From Alloascoidea africana (lineage: Eukaryota > Ascomycota > Alloascoideomycetes > Alloascoideales > Alloascoideaceae), in assembly GCA_030581615.1 (NCBI GenBank), contig JAKTTT010000010.1:310001-374000 (forward strand): a stretch of 64,000 nucleotides of DNA. Direction: 5' to 3'. Shown piece by piece: positions 1 through 11,831 of the stretch. Each line of letters begins with the position of its first letter. Position 1 is the first letter of the stretch. Both the position numbers and the translations under genes were made by a program. Under the pieces are notes generated by a model, which saw only the letters and a program-made list of their open reading frames with translations, had not been told where the DNA came from and ran no database searches.

Positions 1-1347
1 TGGCATTGCTCGCTTCTCGGGGACTGGAGTCTTCTGGATTCTTCTGACATGATCTGGATTAGTATTATGGTTATCGTGTCCTACAGCGGCGGTGTCATTG
101 CTTGATGTGTTTGAGCTACCTCCTGTTTTCATTGTTTGTGATGACGAAAGAATATTTTCTACGTGCGCTCTTTTAACTGGTACAGATTTACTCTGGTCGA
201 GAGTCCATCTCATAGATGGACTTTGAAGCGCTGGATTGAACAGATTTTTCTTTGGAATGGGCGAATTGTTTTGTATTGCTTCAGCTGCCCTTGCACTAAA
301 AAATCTGACTGGCGTCTCAGCCTGAGGTATCAGATTTACATTTGTTGTAACTCCTTCTCCTGAAGATTCGTTGGAGGTTGTAGTTTCAGTATCGTTCGCA
401 CCGATTTTGTCCGTTGCCTTACTCTGCTCACTAAGCATAATGTCCTCATCGTTAGCATCGATTCCTGCAAAGTCGAACTCTGGATCAAGAATGTCTTCGC
501 TTCCAAATCCATAGTCTAAGGCATCATCAGACTGAAGTTCTTGGGGAGGTGTGAGCGTTGTACCGTTTAGAGGCCGTGGCTGTGGATGTTCCTGTTGTCG
601 ACTTTTCTCTGTCGGAATTGATATCGATCTTCGTTCCTGCTTTGACGATGATTCAACACTTTTACTCTGAGGGCGCTCTTCCTTCTTTGGCACATTACTT
701 TCTGTTGAACGCTGTTGTTGCCTCTGTTCAGGAGGAACGTAATACGGGTGGCGATGCAGTTCATCCACCTGGAGTTTTGGCTAGAATAACTGACATTAGT
801 ATTTTGGCATAGCTCTACTTTCGCCAGTAAAACAAAACGGTTATCAACATACTGGTGTGACTCGCATTTTTAGAATTTCCTTCGTATACTCGCGATTATA
901 GAGACAATTACCTAGGACATTACCAAAGCACCTAAGCGCGCGTTTCATGCCATCAGTTACAGCCTCCTTTTTGCATTTTTCAAAAGCCATAAACCTAGCT
1001 TTCACGTTTTCGGCATGGCCGTATCCAATGTCTTCATGGTAGGTGCCGTCTTTAAGCGTGACGCGAACTGTCGCTGAAAGACCGAGATCAAACCGCCCAG
1101 CCCCATTGTGATCATCAAAATAATCCACCTGCAAATTCTTAACCTCAGACCTCCAGCCATTAAATCCAAATAGCTCATTTGCTATTTCGATCGCTTTTCG
1201 ACCTTCGATATAAGGAACGCGACCCCCCGGAGCAGGCCGCTGGGAAATGTATTCCGGACCAAGAGATTTGTTTAGCTTGGCAGCTATATCCGCGACCTCT
1301 TCACGAGACCATTTACTGGCAGCTGCCAATTGTTTATGCTCATTCAT
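1..1347 (-). CDS. RAD52: Rad52 recombination mediator (partial, C-terminus off the left edge)
   Basis: Rad52 anneals complementary single strands and loads Rad51 on RPA-coated DNA in homologous recombination. Exon 1 is 1347..853 and exon 2 runs from 780 to the window edge; intron 852..781 has donor GTATGT, branch TACTAAT and acceptor TTCTAG. About 425 residues are visible. The N-terminal 165 residues are the conserved annealing domain, including [14 protein letters not shown]. Exon 2 continues in frame through a low-complexity, acidic tail with a phenylalanine-rich stretch near [14 protein letters not shown], as in fungal Rad52. The AG in GTCAG, nearer the branch point, would put a stop in frame, so TTCTAG is the working acceptor. 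The gene is divergent from RCF1. Only the extreme C-terminus is missing. Confidence 0.96.
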
Positions 1348-2060
1348 GTTGGATGGTCGTTGTTATGGTCGCGTACTGGACATGAGAGACAGTGATGGAC
1401 TGAGCACCAATCTCTCCAATGTTGTGGGAGCATCACGTGATATTTATTCCATCCCAGTTTAGTACTGGTTGACGTTTCTGTTCGCAGTGCACAATCAACT
1501 GAAGCCGAATTTCAAGGTGTTATCACAAAGGAAGTTCACAGGATGGATTTGTTTTGGTGCTCTTGGAAGCTTTCAACGGGTTCTCTGTGATTTTATGTGT
1601 ACTGGCTTTCTAGTCCCAGTCGTGCATTTCCAGCCTGCTTGGGACACAATTCGAATGGAAGCCTTTATAAGGATGGCCCGCCCTGTCCGTAGCCATAGGA
1701 GATGAAAGTGTTTGAGTTTCGTTTCCTCGTATCTTTCTCGCACCACCTACACATCGCTGTGCCCTTTTGGTGGTGATAGGTTGATTAGCGCATGACCTGT
1801 GCTTCAACACCTTGAGAAACATACCAGTTCCAGAAGCTTTTGTTGAATTGGGCAAATAAGATCGATTCATGAGCAGATGCTGTTCAATTCTCATTTGTTT
1901 GCTTATAATATGTTTGCGACCAATAGAAATGGAAAAGGATTCCTGCTTACTTTTCCCAGTTGTTGCTCTTATTTATTCTTTACACTCCTATAACTTCAGT
2001 GTTCTTCTCTCTTGAGTCTCTTATAGCAGATATAATTTTGGACAATTAAAACAACTGAAA
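1348..2060. other. Divergent intergenic region RAD52/RCF1
   Basis: This 713-bp stretch lies between two divergent start codons and must hold both promoters. Short open frames here have no protein-like features. I see no ACGCGT box of the kind that marks many S-phase genes and no convincing TATA element. Confidence 0.6.
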
Positions 2061-2557
2061 ATGGCTACATTTCCCTCAAGCTTTGACCATACAAGAATTG
2101 ACGATGAGGTCGACATCTCGTAAGTAGCACAACGACCAACCCCTTGCTGTAGAACATAACTCACACAATTGCTATTAGTGACCTATCTTTTGGTGCCCGT
2201 GCGATTCAATCAGTGAAAAGAGAGCCATTGGTTCCTATTGGAACTTTTCTCACATGCGGCGCGCTCTACATGTCAGCGTTGTCCTTGAAAAGAGGCAGCC
2301 ATGTTCAGGCAAATAAATACTTTCGTTACCGTGTTTTGTTTCAAGGGCTAACTGTAGCTGCTCTGGTCGGCGGTGCTTGGTATTATGGCAGATTCAATGA
2401 AAGAGTTCAAGAAAATGCTGACCGTCATGAGCAAGTGCTCCGTGAAAAGGCAAAGATGAGAGAACAGATGTGGCTTGATGAGCTAGATCGTCGAAACGAA
2501 GAAGCTATGCTTCGAAAGGAAAGAGCTGAACAAGCGAGACAAAGACTTGAAAACTAA
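2061..2557 (+). CDS. RCF1: Respiratory supercomplex factor 1 (HIG1 domain)
   Basis: Rcf1 is an inner mitochondrial membrane protein that associates with cytochrome c oxidase and supports III-IV supercomplexes. Exon 1 is 2061..2119 and exon 2 is 2179..2557, with intron donor GTAAGT and acceptor ATTAG; the 145-residue product begins MATFPSSFD. The HIG1 domain is visible: KREPLVPIG, then a first membrane segment (LTCGALYMSAL), a basic loop (KRGSHVQANKYFRYRV) and a second segment (GLTVAALVGGAWYYG). A charged helical tail rich in Glu, Arg and Lys follows, typical of fungal Rcf1. Without the small first exon the N-terminus would be missing; the splice restores the phase (TC|T). Length fits the family. 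Confidence 0.95.
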
Positions 2558-3526
2558 CTGTGAACTGTTTTAAAGTGAAAGAAAAATTGCATTCTGGCTG
2601 GTATTAGGCGTTTAACGCCTACCTCATTACTACAAATTCAGTCGCTCTTTATATAACTCCTGATGATGAAAATGATATTTATGTTAACAATAGTTATTTA
2701 TTGATGTCAGTATGTAAATGTGCCGTATCTTTGATCTCCAGTTAAGTCACCGCTCACTCCTCTCTGGTTTGTGCTGACAAGCGACACGAGCGCAGGTGGT
2801 TAGAAAAGAGAACCTCCGATGATCTACCCCGTAAAATATTTATCATTTACTAGGTTGCAAAATCCATGGAATGATAGCGATAAACAAGATTAAGTACCAA
2901 GATCTGATGAACTTTGCCAAAGTTGGAGGTCGCTACCGGAATCACTGACAAATGAGCAATGAATTGTATTCGATTCATACATATCACGACAAGTTTTAAC
3001 CGGTTACGAAATTTTTGAGACTCATCTGATTTGATTAGATAGTCAGTTCCCTTATTTCTGTAGAGTAAAAGTCATTATCCAACTGTCTCGATAATCTGCC
3101 CGATAGAAAATGCCCATCGATAACCCTACTTAACCCGATCAGCTTAATTCTTGGGCTCGCCAACGTTTCCTTGTAAACCTGTCCAGTGGATCGGGTGTTT
3201 CTTGAAGTTAACTACTTTTTATGAGATGTTTGGTGTCTCGTGTGAGTAAGGAACCTCAGATTCAAACAAACTCAATCCATTAAAGCTCATCAAGCGCTTC
3301 TCTATTTTATGCACGATTATGTATGGTTGACAGATTCCGGGTAACTAAAATGGTTGGCGATGATGCCTATCATGTGATATGATGAATGTTTAAAACCGTT
3401 AGCCTGCAGATTTTTGAAAGTGGATCTGCGATTCTCCTTTCAACATGACAGATTTTTCATCTCGTCTTCATTGAGTGCAACTCTAGAAGTGGAATCGGAT
3501 TCATCCCAACTCTTAGGAAGTCTAAT
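2558..3526. other. Intergenic region RCF1 to AGX1-like gene
   Basis: This 969-bp stretch shows no open frame of note, no tRNA-like element and no long repeat. The last 30 bases before the AGX1-like ATG contain a CTTAG that could be an acceptor for a leader intron, but I see no convincing coding exon upstream. Confidence 0.5.
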
Positions 3527-4918
3527 ATGTCAGCTCTTGATCGAATAGCACTGTTTGCTGGACACATAAGGAACGCAGGAGAGGATATTCCTCAAGCAGC
3601 ATCTTTCCCCGAAAATGTTTTTCCCCATTTGAATGTTCGGAGTGCAATAATGAATTACTCTCCCCGGTTAACAATTAATTATGATGACCCACAACAAATA
3701 AATGATGACGTGTGTTATGGTTCATGTCCACTACCTGAAGCACACCCTGTTCGAATTATGGCAAAAAGACGACCCTTTATAAAAGCCACTCCAGTTTCCA
3801 CAATAACTATCAATGATAGAGGACTCGTTGTTTCAGACACAGATAAAAGGCTTCAGGCAGAGAACAGCAATTCTGGAAAGTTTTGTTCAGATTTTTCAGA
3901 GACCTTGGCTGAACTGCGAAAACTGCTACACTCTGATAATTCTAATGATCAAGGCTGCATTATTCCAGGACCCGGGACTTTAGGTTGGGATATCTTTGGT
4001 GAGAATATAGTTAGGAAAGGTGACAAAGTTTTAATACTATCAAGTGGGAACTATGGCGATTTAGTTGCAGATAGTCTTAAATCTCATGATGTTCAGGTGG
4101 ATATAGTATCTGCAGAACTAGAAGCAACCACGAGTTTTACATCAGTCAAGGAACAACTGGAGAAGAACGAGTACCGGGCTCTAACTGTTACTCATGTGGA
4201 TGGAACGAGTGGGGTCATGACCGATTTGGAAAGTCTGTCAAAGCTGGTGCACAAAGTATCGCCCTCTACGCTTATCGCTGTGGATGGCAGCTATTCTGTT
4301 GGCATAGAGAATTTTTGTTTCCAGCAGTGGGGGATAGACTATGTGTTTTTCTCGCCTCATAAACAGTGTCCTTTAGATGAGACTTCTATCCTATTTCTTT
4401 CTGAGCGAGCCATTCAACAACTTTCTAATATGTCAAAGGACTCATCGTCAGTGATTGCTCCCAATGATCTGAAGGCTCTCATCTCAGAGATGAAAGAGCA
4501 TGAACTTGGATACAAAAAGAGTGAGAGCAAAAAGCTGCCAAACATTTCAGCACTCAAGAATGCTCTTGTAAATGCAACACAGTCGGCTAATGAAGAGTCT
4601 TTTACGAAAAGGTATCAAATCTGTTCAGAATTTAGAGACTCTTTAGTACGACTCGGGCAGAAACTCGTCTTTAGTGATAACAAACACCTCTCTACAGGAC
4701 TGACAGCAGTTTTTTATCCAGAAGGTACATCAAAGGATGATTTTTTAATAGCAGTTAAAGAAAAAGGCATCAAATTGGACGAGGGACTAGGCAAACGCAG
4801 TGGAGAAGAGTATTTCATTATCAGGCATGCGGATCAAGTGAGCCAACTAGAGACCGCTACAAAAGGTATAAGCTTGGTGATAGAGGATATTCTTGAACAC
4901 AAGGAATTAGAAGTATAG
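3527..4918 (+). CDS. Diverged class V aminotransferase, alanine-glyoxylate aminotransferase (AGX1)-like
   Basis: The 463-residue product is clearly related to Agx1, which transaminates alanine and glyoxylate to glycine and pyruvate with PLP. Shared blocks are GPGTLGWDIFGEN (about 148-160), ALTVTHVDGTSGV (about 218-230) and the AVDGSYSVG strand, where Asp253 would contact the PLP nitrogen. Lys279 sits where the Schiff-base lysine belongs, but its setting is SPHKQ instead of the usual SQKA, and the glycine/proline-rich loop that follows is gone. The N-terminal LIPGP and GHTSPEF substrate motifs are not recognisable, and about 60 extra residues precede the domain. It may be a diverged paralogue with altered or lost activity. 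The family call is firm; the function is not. No intron is seen. Confidence 0.8.
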   Translation: MSALDRIALFAGHIRNAGEDIPQAASFPENVFPHLNVRSAIMNYSPRLTINYDDPQQINDDVCYGSCPLPEAHPVRIMAKRRPFIKATPVSTITINDRGLVVSDTDKRLQAENSNSGKFCSDFSETLAELRKLLHSDNSNDQGCIIPGPGTLGWDIFGENIVRKGDKVLILSSGNYGDLVADSLKSHDVQVDIVSAELEATTSFTSVKEQLEKNEYRALTVTHVDGTSGVMTDLESLSKLVHKVSPSTLIAVDGSYSVGIENFCFQQWGIDYVFFSPHKQCPLDETSILFLSERAIQQLSNMSKDSSSVIAPNDLKALISEMKEHELGYKKSESKKLPNISALKNALVNATQSANEESFTKRYQICSEFRDSLVRLGQKLVFSDNKHLSTGLTAVFYPEGTSKDDFLIAVKEKGIKLDEGLGKRSGEEYFIIRHADQVSQLETATKGISLVIEDILEHKELEV

Positions 4919-5145
4919 AAATGCTTTGTTGTATATCATAGACACGATAGAGTATCCGAATCCAAAAGTCAGGCATAAGCGTCAACAAAGAATTAAACCA
5001 CAGAACAGATCGTGAAGGCATCTGATCTGATCGAAACACAGTTAAAGCCTTGCGAGTAATTTGTGTACTGGGCCAAGTAGGTGTGTCCCCACCTCCCACC
5101 ACCAGCCGGAGCATTGGACATCTCTATCTCAGGCATAATAATACA

Positions 5146-6058
5146 ATGCTCATACTGGTTATCGGTGATCTACACATCCCAGATCGGGCATCTGTATGAA
5201 AATATAAATATCCGATACTCAGCTAATGTCTTTGAAATCTGGTGTACTAACCTGGTCTTTAGGAATTGCCTGCCAAAGTATATTTCCTGCTGGATCTGTA
5301 AACAATAGACCAAACGCCAATATTAACACGTTTTGATGTAGTTCCGGAAATTGTTGACACCTGGAAAGATATCCCAGGTAATATGTTTAGGGAATGTAAC
5401 GAGTTCTCCGCAGACAGTAGAGTACCTCAAATCTCTATCGCCGGACTTTGAGTTGGTCAAGGGGGAGTATGACGAGAATCCAGCCTTGTCGCTTTCAAAA
5501 GTTGTCACGCATGGAACTCTAAGAATTGGCCTAACAAATGGCTTCACGATTATCCCCCATGGCGACTCTTTGTCGCTGCTGAGTGCTGCTCGTCAAATGG
5601 ATGCAGACATCTTGTTATGGGGCGGTACACATCGCGTAGAGGCCTACACGTTGGACGGCAAGTTCTTTGTGAATCCAGGCAGTGCCACCGGTGCTTTCAC
5701 TCCAAATTGGCCTGATCCAGAGGACTTGGAAAGTTCGGTTGTTGATGAAGATGAGGAGGACGACGAGGACGAGGACGAGGAAAAGGAAAAGGAAAAGGAA
5801 GAAGATGCCACTAAAGAAGAACAAAAGAATGGAGAAAAGGAGGGAACAGAACATTCCAATTCAGATAATGATCTCAATTCCAGTGCCAGTAGCAATGGAA
5901 ATGCTACGAGCAAAAAGTCAAAGAAAATCATCGAACCTGCAGACCCAATTCCAAGCTTTTGTCTATTAGACATACAAGGGTCAGTTTGCGTTTTGTATAT
6001 TTACTCGCTTTATGATGGTGAAGTGAAAGTTGACAAGGTCAGCTACCGAAAAGAATAA
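5146..6058 (+). CDS. VPS29: Retromer subunit Vps29
   Basis: Vps29 is the phosphoesterase-fold subunit of retromer, which recycles cargo from endosome to Golgi. Exons are 5146..5193, 5263..5277 (15 nt) and 5342..6058; the product has 259 residues. The joined N-terminus, MLILVIGDLHIPDRAS + ELPAK + FRKLLTPGK, matches the family codon for codon, which validates the tiny middle exon. Intron 1 has donor GTATGA and branch TACTAAC; intron 2 has donor GTATAT and branch TATTAAC. Later blocks VKGEYDEN, GLTNGFTIIPHGD and FFVNPGSATGA are typical. The metal-site histidine of the phosphodiesterase GHTH motif is altered (GGTHR), in line with Vps29 being non-catalytic. An acidic, low-complexity insert of about 60 residues precedes the last strands (IPSFCLLDIQG). 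Confidence 0.95.
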
Positions 6059-9000
6059 CATTAAAAGAAGGGGGGAAAAAAAAGAGATATCATTCAAATT
6101 GATAATGGTTTTGTTTTATCATTTTTACTTTTGTCTTTGATTTCATTGTTCTTAGTGAAATTGAAATGGAAATTGAGATTGGTCTAATCGATCAAGTTTA
6201 AGTAGATTTACCCAGAGTGTTGTATCCCAGACCCATATCACAAGTAAAATAATAATTGGGGCTCTGTAGAAGCACAGAAAAAAACCTTAACTACCTACAA
6301 GAGGTTATTAGTAAAGGAACAGTTTTGCAAGTTCCATGTTCGAGTGAATTGACAGTGATTTTTGTTTTGTTTTCCTTTTCTTTTTCATGGACTTAGGGAC
6401 TGTAGAATATAGGTATTTTACAACAATATAGGCATTATTCCGCAAAAAATTGACTGGAATTGTTTAATAGCCAAAGGGGTTTTCGGCCCTTCTTTAGGAA
6501 TATAAGGCCTAAGAGTTTGATGGTTTACGGAAAAATCCGCTGTATATCGGAACTAATTGTACGTAGTTACAAACGAGAACGAGAACGAGAGAATTGAAAC
6601 CGAAATATGCATCCTCACTTGACTTTTTAGGTGTTTATAATCAGGCCATATCTTCTTAAGAATCTGGTTAAAGCAAATGGGAAAAAAATCAAGACATTTT
6701 TGTTTTTTTTGGGTCCACAATATTTTGCTAAAGGTCCTGGCGGAAAGGCCATCCGGTATGTCCCGATCGGAACGGAACAGATCAGATCAGATCAAAATTT
6801 ACCCCACAAATCGGTTTCGGAGCAATTTGGAAGGTTCGTTTAAGGAGGTAATTGTGCGGCAATTATTGTAGAGGTCATGGGAGACATTTCCTAAAGCTCC
6901 ACTAATTCATCAAAAGAGAAAAAGGATTAAAAATAAGATAAAAATAGGTTGTTTTTACAAGTGTGTGTTATAGACCAAAATGTCGCTTTTTACCGCCATC
7001 ATCATATAGCCGGATTTCATTACAAGAAAGGGTAGGAAATATCCAATTAGAGAATAAGCATATAATACAAACAAGAACAAATTGGGTAAATCGGCGTAAA
7101 TACGGAAGTTGATGGCGGCGGTTTCTGGAAACAAGTGACGTTTTTTTTTAAAGGTCATAATCAGTAACTACTAAAGCCGAACCCACTCACCTCTCTGGTG
7201 AGCATAGGGTGATGAGAATGACCTGAAAAGATAACAACCCCAAAAATCAGTCTGTTATAAGGAGAGAATAAGGGGATTCAGGAGAGATAAATTGCAAAAT
7301 TCATGATAATCTTAACGGTTTCTATTTGTGTCCACTGTTTTAGGTAAAAGGGCTCAGCCAGCATTGGGAAGTTTGTGGAGAAAATAAAAGCGGTTCCGAA
7401 TATCCAGAACTTTCTCTTTGGAAGACGTGAATAATGGGATATCAGAGCTTAGATCTGGCATACAACAGAAAGATCGATTTTGTTTCTCCAACAAGGTTTC
7501 AGATATGAGACTAAGCAGATCTATCTCTTCTTTTTTTTTTTTTTTGACCCCTGCTAATTAGGAAGATCATCGTTTTTCAACGAAATGTAGCTGATTTTGG
7601 TTATGGTTACATTCCTCTATATATCGGGCATCCCTCAGCAATAGAGCTAGTAGTGATAGTAGTTGCTTGTTAAATAGTAAAGTACTGGTACAGAAACTGG
7701 TATAGATATGTCCATATCAGTTTGTTATTCTGCTGTTTTAGTCCAAATGTATTGGAAATGTCCTGTTCAAAGCTGGTTAAAATGCAAGCTCATAGCTATC
7801 TAATAGTTGATAACATCTGTGATATTTGACCCCATGAACAGAGAATCCAAAGCACGATGACATGGCCCCACAACCCTTTTCCCCAATTATAATAGGTTTT
7901 CTCGCAGTTTTTATCCTTTTTTTACAATGTTTGAGCATTATGAATTGTCTTCTGTGATCATACATTTGCACTAACTATTAGCATCGATGAAGAAGATGCT
8001 TATTGATTAAACTCAATTAGAACAAGATCATCGCCAACTGCCGTTAATTTAGAAGCAATTCTCTGATGTGGAGACGATCTTGCATTCGTTTTAGTTGCCC
8101 TGGAGTATATACAGAAACGGGATAATAGCAGAAACAGTACCTTTGAGTTTTTTTTCTAAACCTGGAACTAAGCGCTTGGCTTAGCGAGATACATTTGGCG
8201 ATTTCCCAATGGATGATTATCTGAAGGTTTCTAAACTATAGGGAAGTGGGGGGGATCAAAGATACATTTGATGGGAACCATGGTATTTCTTTTTATATAT
8301 ATACATTTGGGTTAGAATATAGAGGTTTCATACCCTCTTCTATTCTTTTCTTTAGGTCGGTATATAACTATCCCCATCACTAGTCACCTTCTCCACTATG
8401 CCTTTTATTCATCTATGATAGGAGGTGGTGGTACATTTATAAAAAGCTCCCCCCAACAATTTCCTAACTGGAGCCATTAATCTCTTATTCTGTGCAATAA
8501 AATGCAAACCTGGCTAGGAGATATGAATATTTTATAATAAATACGAGATTGGATGAGATACTACCTGCCCAATTAATGACCAAACCCCGGAAGTCCTGAA
8601 ATATTAGTTAAAAAAATAAAGCAAAATAGAAGGTTGAAATTAAGGAGTCGTATCGGAAGACTAGGGTGGTTTATTTGTCCTGCTGTTATACGGGGTCTGA
8701 AAGTACACAAAAAGGGGGAGAAGATCCTGAAGATCTCTGCATTGCGTACCAACGCCGAAACCTGCACTGTTGGGATCAATTTCAACATATCTGTTGATCG
8801 GGACAGAGATATGGGAACTAGATGAAGAGCGTTTGTGGTTCAGTTTTGCAGCTGATTAAGCTACACGATTTGTGTAGAGAAGCCGTTATACAGCTTAAAA
8901 AGAAGGAAAGATGTACTGGTGCTTTTTTTTTTTGCAGTGTATGTAACAAGCTTACTGTGGGAATTATGATTTGAAGATCTTTCTGTCAATTACGATCGTC

Positions 9001-10340
9001 CATCCAAAAGGGAAAGGCCGAGAGTCTAACAAGAAAACGGAGAAACATCAAATGTGGAAGATTCTTGAATCCCCAATATCCAAGTATTTAGAACTTGTGG
9101 CATGGCCAAGCAGGGGTCGTCGTCGTCAGGTCATGAACCGACCCAAGTTAGTTGGTGTGTCAAGTCTAGAATCGCAATTTCTGATGTTCTAGGGATATCA
9201 GGGAATTTCAATAAATTTTTACAGAAGCCAGGCCCAGGTCGGTCAAAGCTCCGGTTTCTTTTGTTCTTCGGAGTTGGGGAAGGGCAGAAGGGAGAGCCAT
9301 CCACTGGCATTCCCAGGGCGCTTAGGATATAATTAGTTACCTGATCTTTCTGTCGTTCAGAAAAGAACTCTCTTGCATACGATACGCCATTCTAATCTGG
9401 GTTTGACTCCTATAATATCAACACAGGCCTGGAGCAGCTGTGTCGAACGAATCTAACATTCATGATGATGGTGGCATTTATTATCATTGGTTTAGCGTTG
9501 GAGATGCACCAGATTTGCGCTCCCTACCTGTGCAGATGAAAAACTGCTAGTCCATTAAAAATGTCAATGCCAAATAGCCCAAGATTTTGGCCGGTGATCG
9601 CGACGTTTCCATGATAAGACCATCTTCATAGTTATGTTTAGTTTGATTAAGTTACAGGCATCAGTTACGAGATAGCAACTGTTTCTAGGATCTTGTTTCG
9701 GGTGTGGAATTGTATCTGGATGAGAGGGACAGGAAGAAGAAATGACATCTGCAGATAATAGATGTCATTAGAATATATACCCTGCTTCGCTCTGCTTTCT
9801 GACTTTTTTCTTGTGTTTTTTTGTGTTTTTTCAGGTTTGTTCTTTTTTATTCCCCCCTTTTATGAAGTTGGTCAGGCCCAAACTTTTTCGTAATAGTAAA
9901 AAAAAGAGTCCAAACTCTACAACTATCAGTCGCTGGGCGCATCCGTATTAGTCATTTTAAACTAGGAATTTATCGGGAGTCGGAGTCCAGAGAGGAGTGG
10001 CGGTGTCTGACTATTCTGATCATCGGCACTGAAACTAGCAAAAGAAAACCTGTACCATACGTTATAGAAGTAATGTGTAGATGTGTACAGAGATCGGTCA
10101 GTCAATAGTAGTATCTGAGATTTGCGACTATTAAAAAGCGAGATGATCTCTTCGTCGTAAACCAGAAAATAATATTCTTTAAGGTGTGATTATCGAAAAA
10201 CATAACAACGAACGGATATATAAATATTGTGCAAGGTCCTGTTTCTTTTCTTCGTTTTTGCTTTGCCTTATCTTAATCTTATTGTCTGTTTCTTGTCTTT
10301 TCCGTTGAATTTCTCCCCCCGCCTATCCATCCGGTCCATA
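6059..10340. other. 4.3-kb intergenic region upstream of the GATA-factor gene
   Basis: No open frame longer than about 75 codons with protein-like composition is seen on either strand. I see no tRNA B-box, no snRNA signature and no mobile-element remnant. Homopolymer T and A runs are common. Scattered HGATAR motifs occur at roughly the number expected by chance, so autoregulation by the GATA factor cannot be argued from them. It is probably a long promoter, but a non-coding RNA cannot be excluded. Confidence 0.5.
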
Positions 10341-11831
10341 ATGTCTGCAATAATGAATGCAAAACCTCTGGGAAATGATATTTTCTCCAAACAACTAAAA
10401 GAGAATGATACCAACAATAACCAAATGATCAGGTATGTCATGGACCATCATCATCTGCTTGAAGGATGAATGATTCCAAATGTATCTGTGATGATTATTT
10501 TTTCTAACAAGCCCACGAGTGATAGACTGCCTCCTCTCTCATCCATAACGTCCTCGCTGAATTCGCTGCTGCCAACCAGCACTGGTGCCAGCGGTAATAG
10601 TAAATCCTCCCCCACACTGTTTTCGACTAGAGAAGTCTGGAAATTCAACAGCTACGATGCAGCACCAATGACGCCCAAGAGCGAGATGGGCGAGTTATGT
10701 GTCAAGAAGAAGCGCTCAATTGGAGAAGTTTCAACCTCTCCCGCGGCATCTGGGATGAGCAGTCGTCGCCAGTCAGCTTCTCCGAAAGATACCAAACGAC
10801 TGCGAACCGCCGCCATATCTTCTCAGAGCTCAAGCACACCTCCCTCGAATGCCCACTCACAGACTCCGCGGATCCTCGCCACGAGCGCAGCCCCTACTTC
10901 GTACCCCAGTCCCACGCTCGGGAACGGCGAGTGGGCTGCCCGACCGAGCTACGCTTCGTTCTCACCAATGGCTCTTCACCGGCCCGTGCCACCCGCTGGA
11001 GTCCCCGTGGATGCTCAGCATGCTCAGCATGCTCAGCACAAGCTGGCCTCGCCGGTTCCCCAGATGTATCCTCTGCAACTCCAGCTGGCGCCGACCTCCA
11101 ATCCCACGCTGGCCGTGTCGCCGGCTCCCTCGCACGCCCAGCAGCCCGCCAACCCGCTGGGGTCCTCTCCAACGTTCCCCGTGTACCACCCCCAACCCCA
11201 GGCGTCGCTCCACGGGCCCTATCCGGCCCAGCAGCCCTTCTACTGCCACAGTCCCCAGGCGCAGGACCTTCGCACGGTGCAGATGCAGATGCAGATGCCG
11301 CTGCCGCTGGCCGCGTACCATCACCATCCCCAGATCTCCCAGATCTCCCAGATCCCCCAGCCCGCGCCCACGACCTACACGCTGCTCCCGAACGCTGCTC
11401 CCAGCTGCCCCGCGCCGCCTCCGGCCCCGTCGACCCAGGCCGCGATCGGGAAAACCGAGCAGTTCAAGATCCCCACGATGCGATGCCACCGCTGTGGCGT
11501 CACCGAGACCCCCGAATGGCGCCGAGGACCCAACGGCGCGAGGACGTTATGCAATGCATGCGGACTGTTTCACGCAAAGCTCGTCAAGAAGAAGGGCAAA
11601 GAGGCTGCGAACGCCATAATACTTGGTCAGCAGGAGCAATTCTCAAATGGTCTGGATAGGAATGGCATCGGCCCTGGCGGGTACTGCCAGGACGGAATCG
11701 GTGCTGGGTTTAACATTGGAGCAGGCGGCATCAGGAGAATCTCTGGGAACATCATTTCTGATAAGATTACAGGTATCCAGAGGCGGCGACAACAGCGGAA
11801 CTTGGGTATTTCCAATACAAAGAAGAAATAA
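10341..11831 (+). CDS. GATA-type zinc-finger transcription factor
   Basis: A single GATA finger near the C-terminus binds GATA-containing promoters. Exon 1 is 10341..10432 and exon 2 is 10520..11831, giving 467 residues starting MSAIMNAKPL. The intron has donor GTATGT and branch TTCTAAC; the nearer AAG acceptor breaks the frame, while CACGAG at 10519 restores it (AG|T) and leads into DRLPPLSSI. The finger is C-x2-C-x18-C-x2-C (CHRCGVTETPEW to TLCNACGLF), the 18-residue-loop class found in S. cerevisiae Gat2-Gat4, followed by a basic KLVKKKGK stretch. The region before it is rich in Pro, Ser, Gln and His, and its DNA is much richer in GC than the surroundings. Which GATA factor this is cannot be told. 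Unusually long gene-free flanks surround it. Confidence 0.88.

Noticed and set aside
6059-10340. GATA motifs as autoregulatory sites of the GATA factor
   Set aside because: The number I can see is not above the count expected by chance for HGATAR on two strands over 4 kb.
10697-11659. Long open frames in other phases and on the other strand of the GATA gene
   Set aside because: They arise from the high GC content of the real exon and have Arg- and Pro-dominated composition with no conserved motif.
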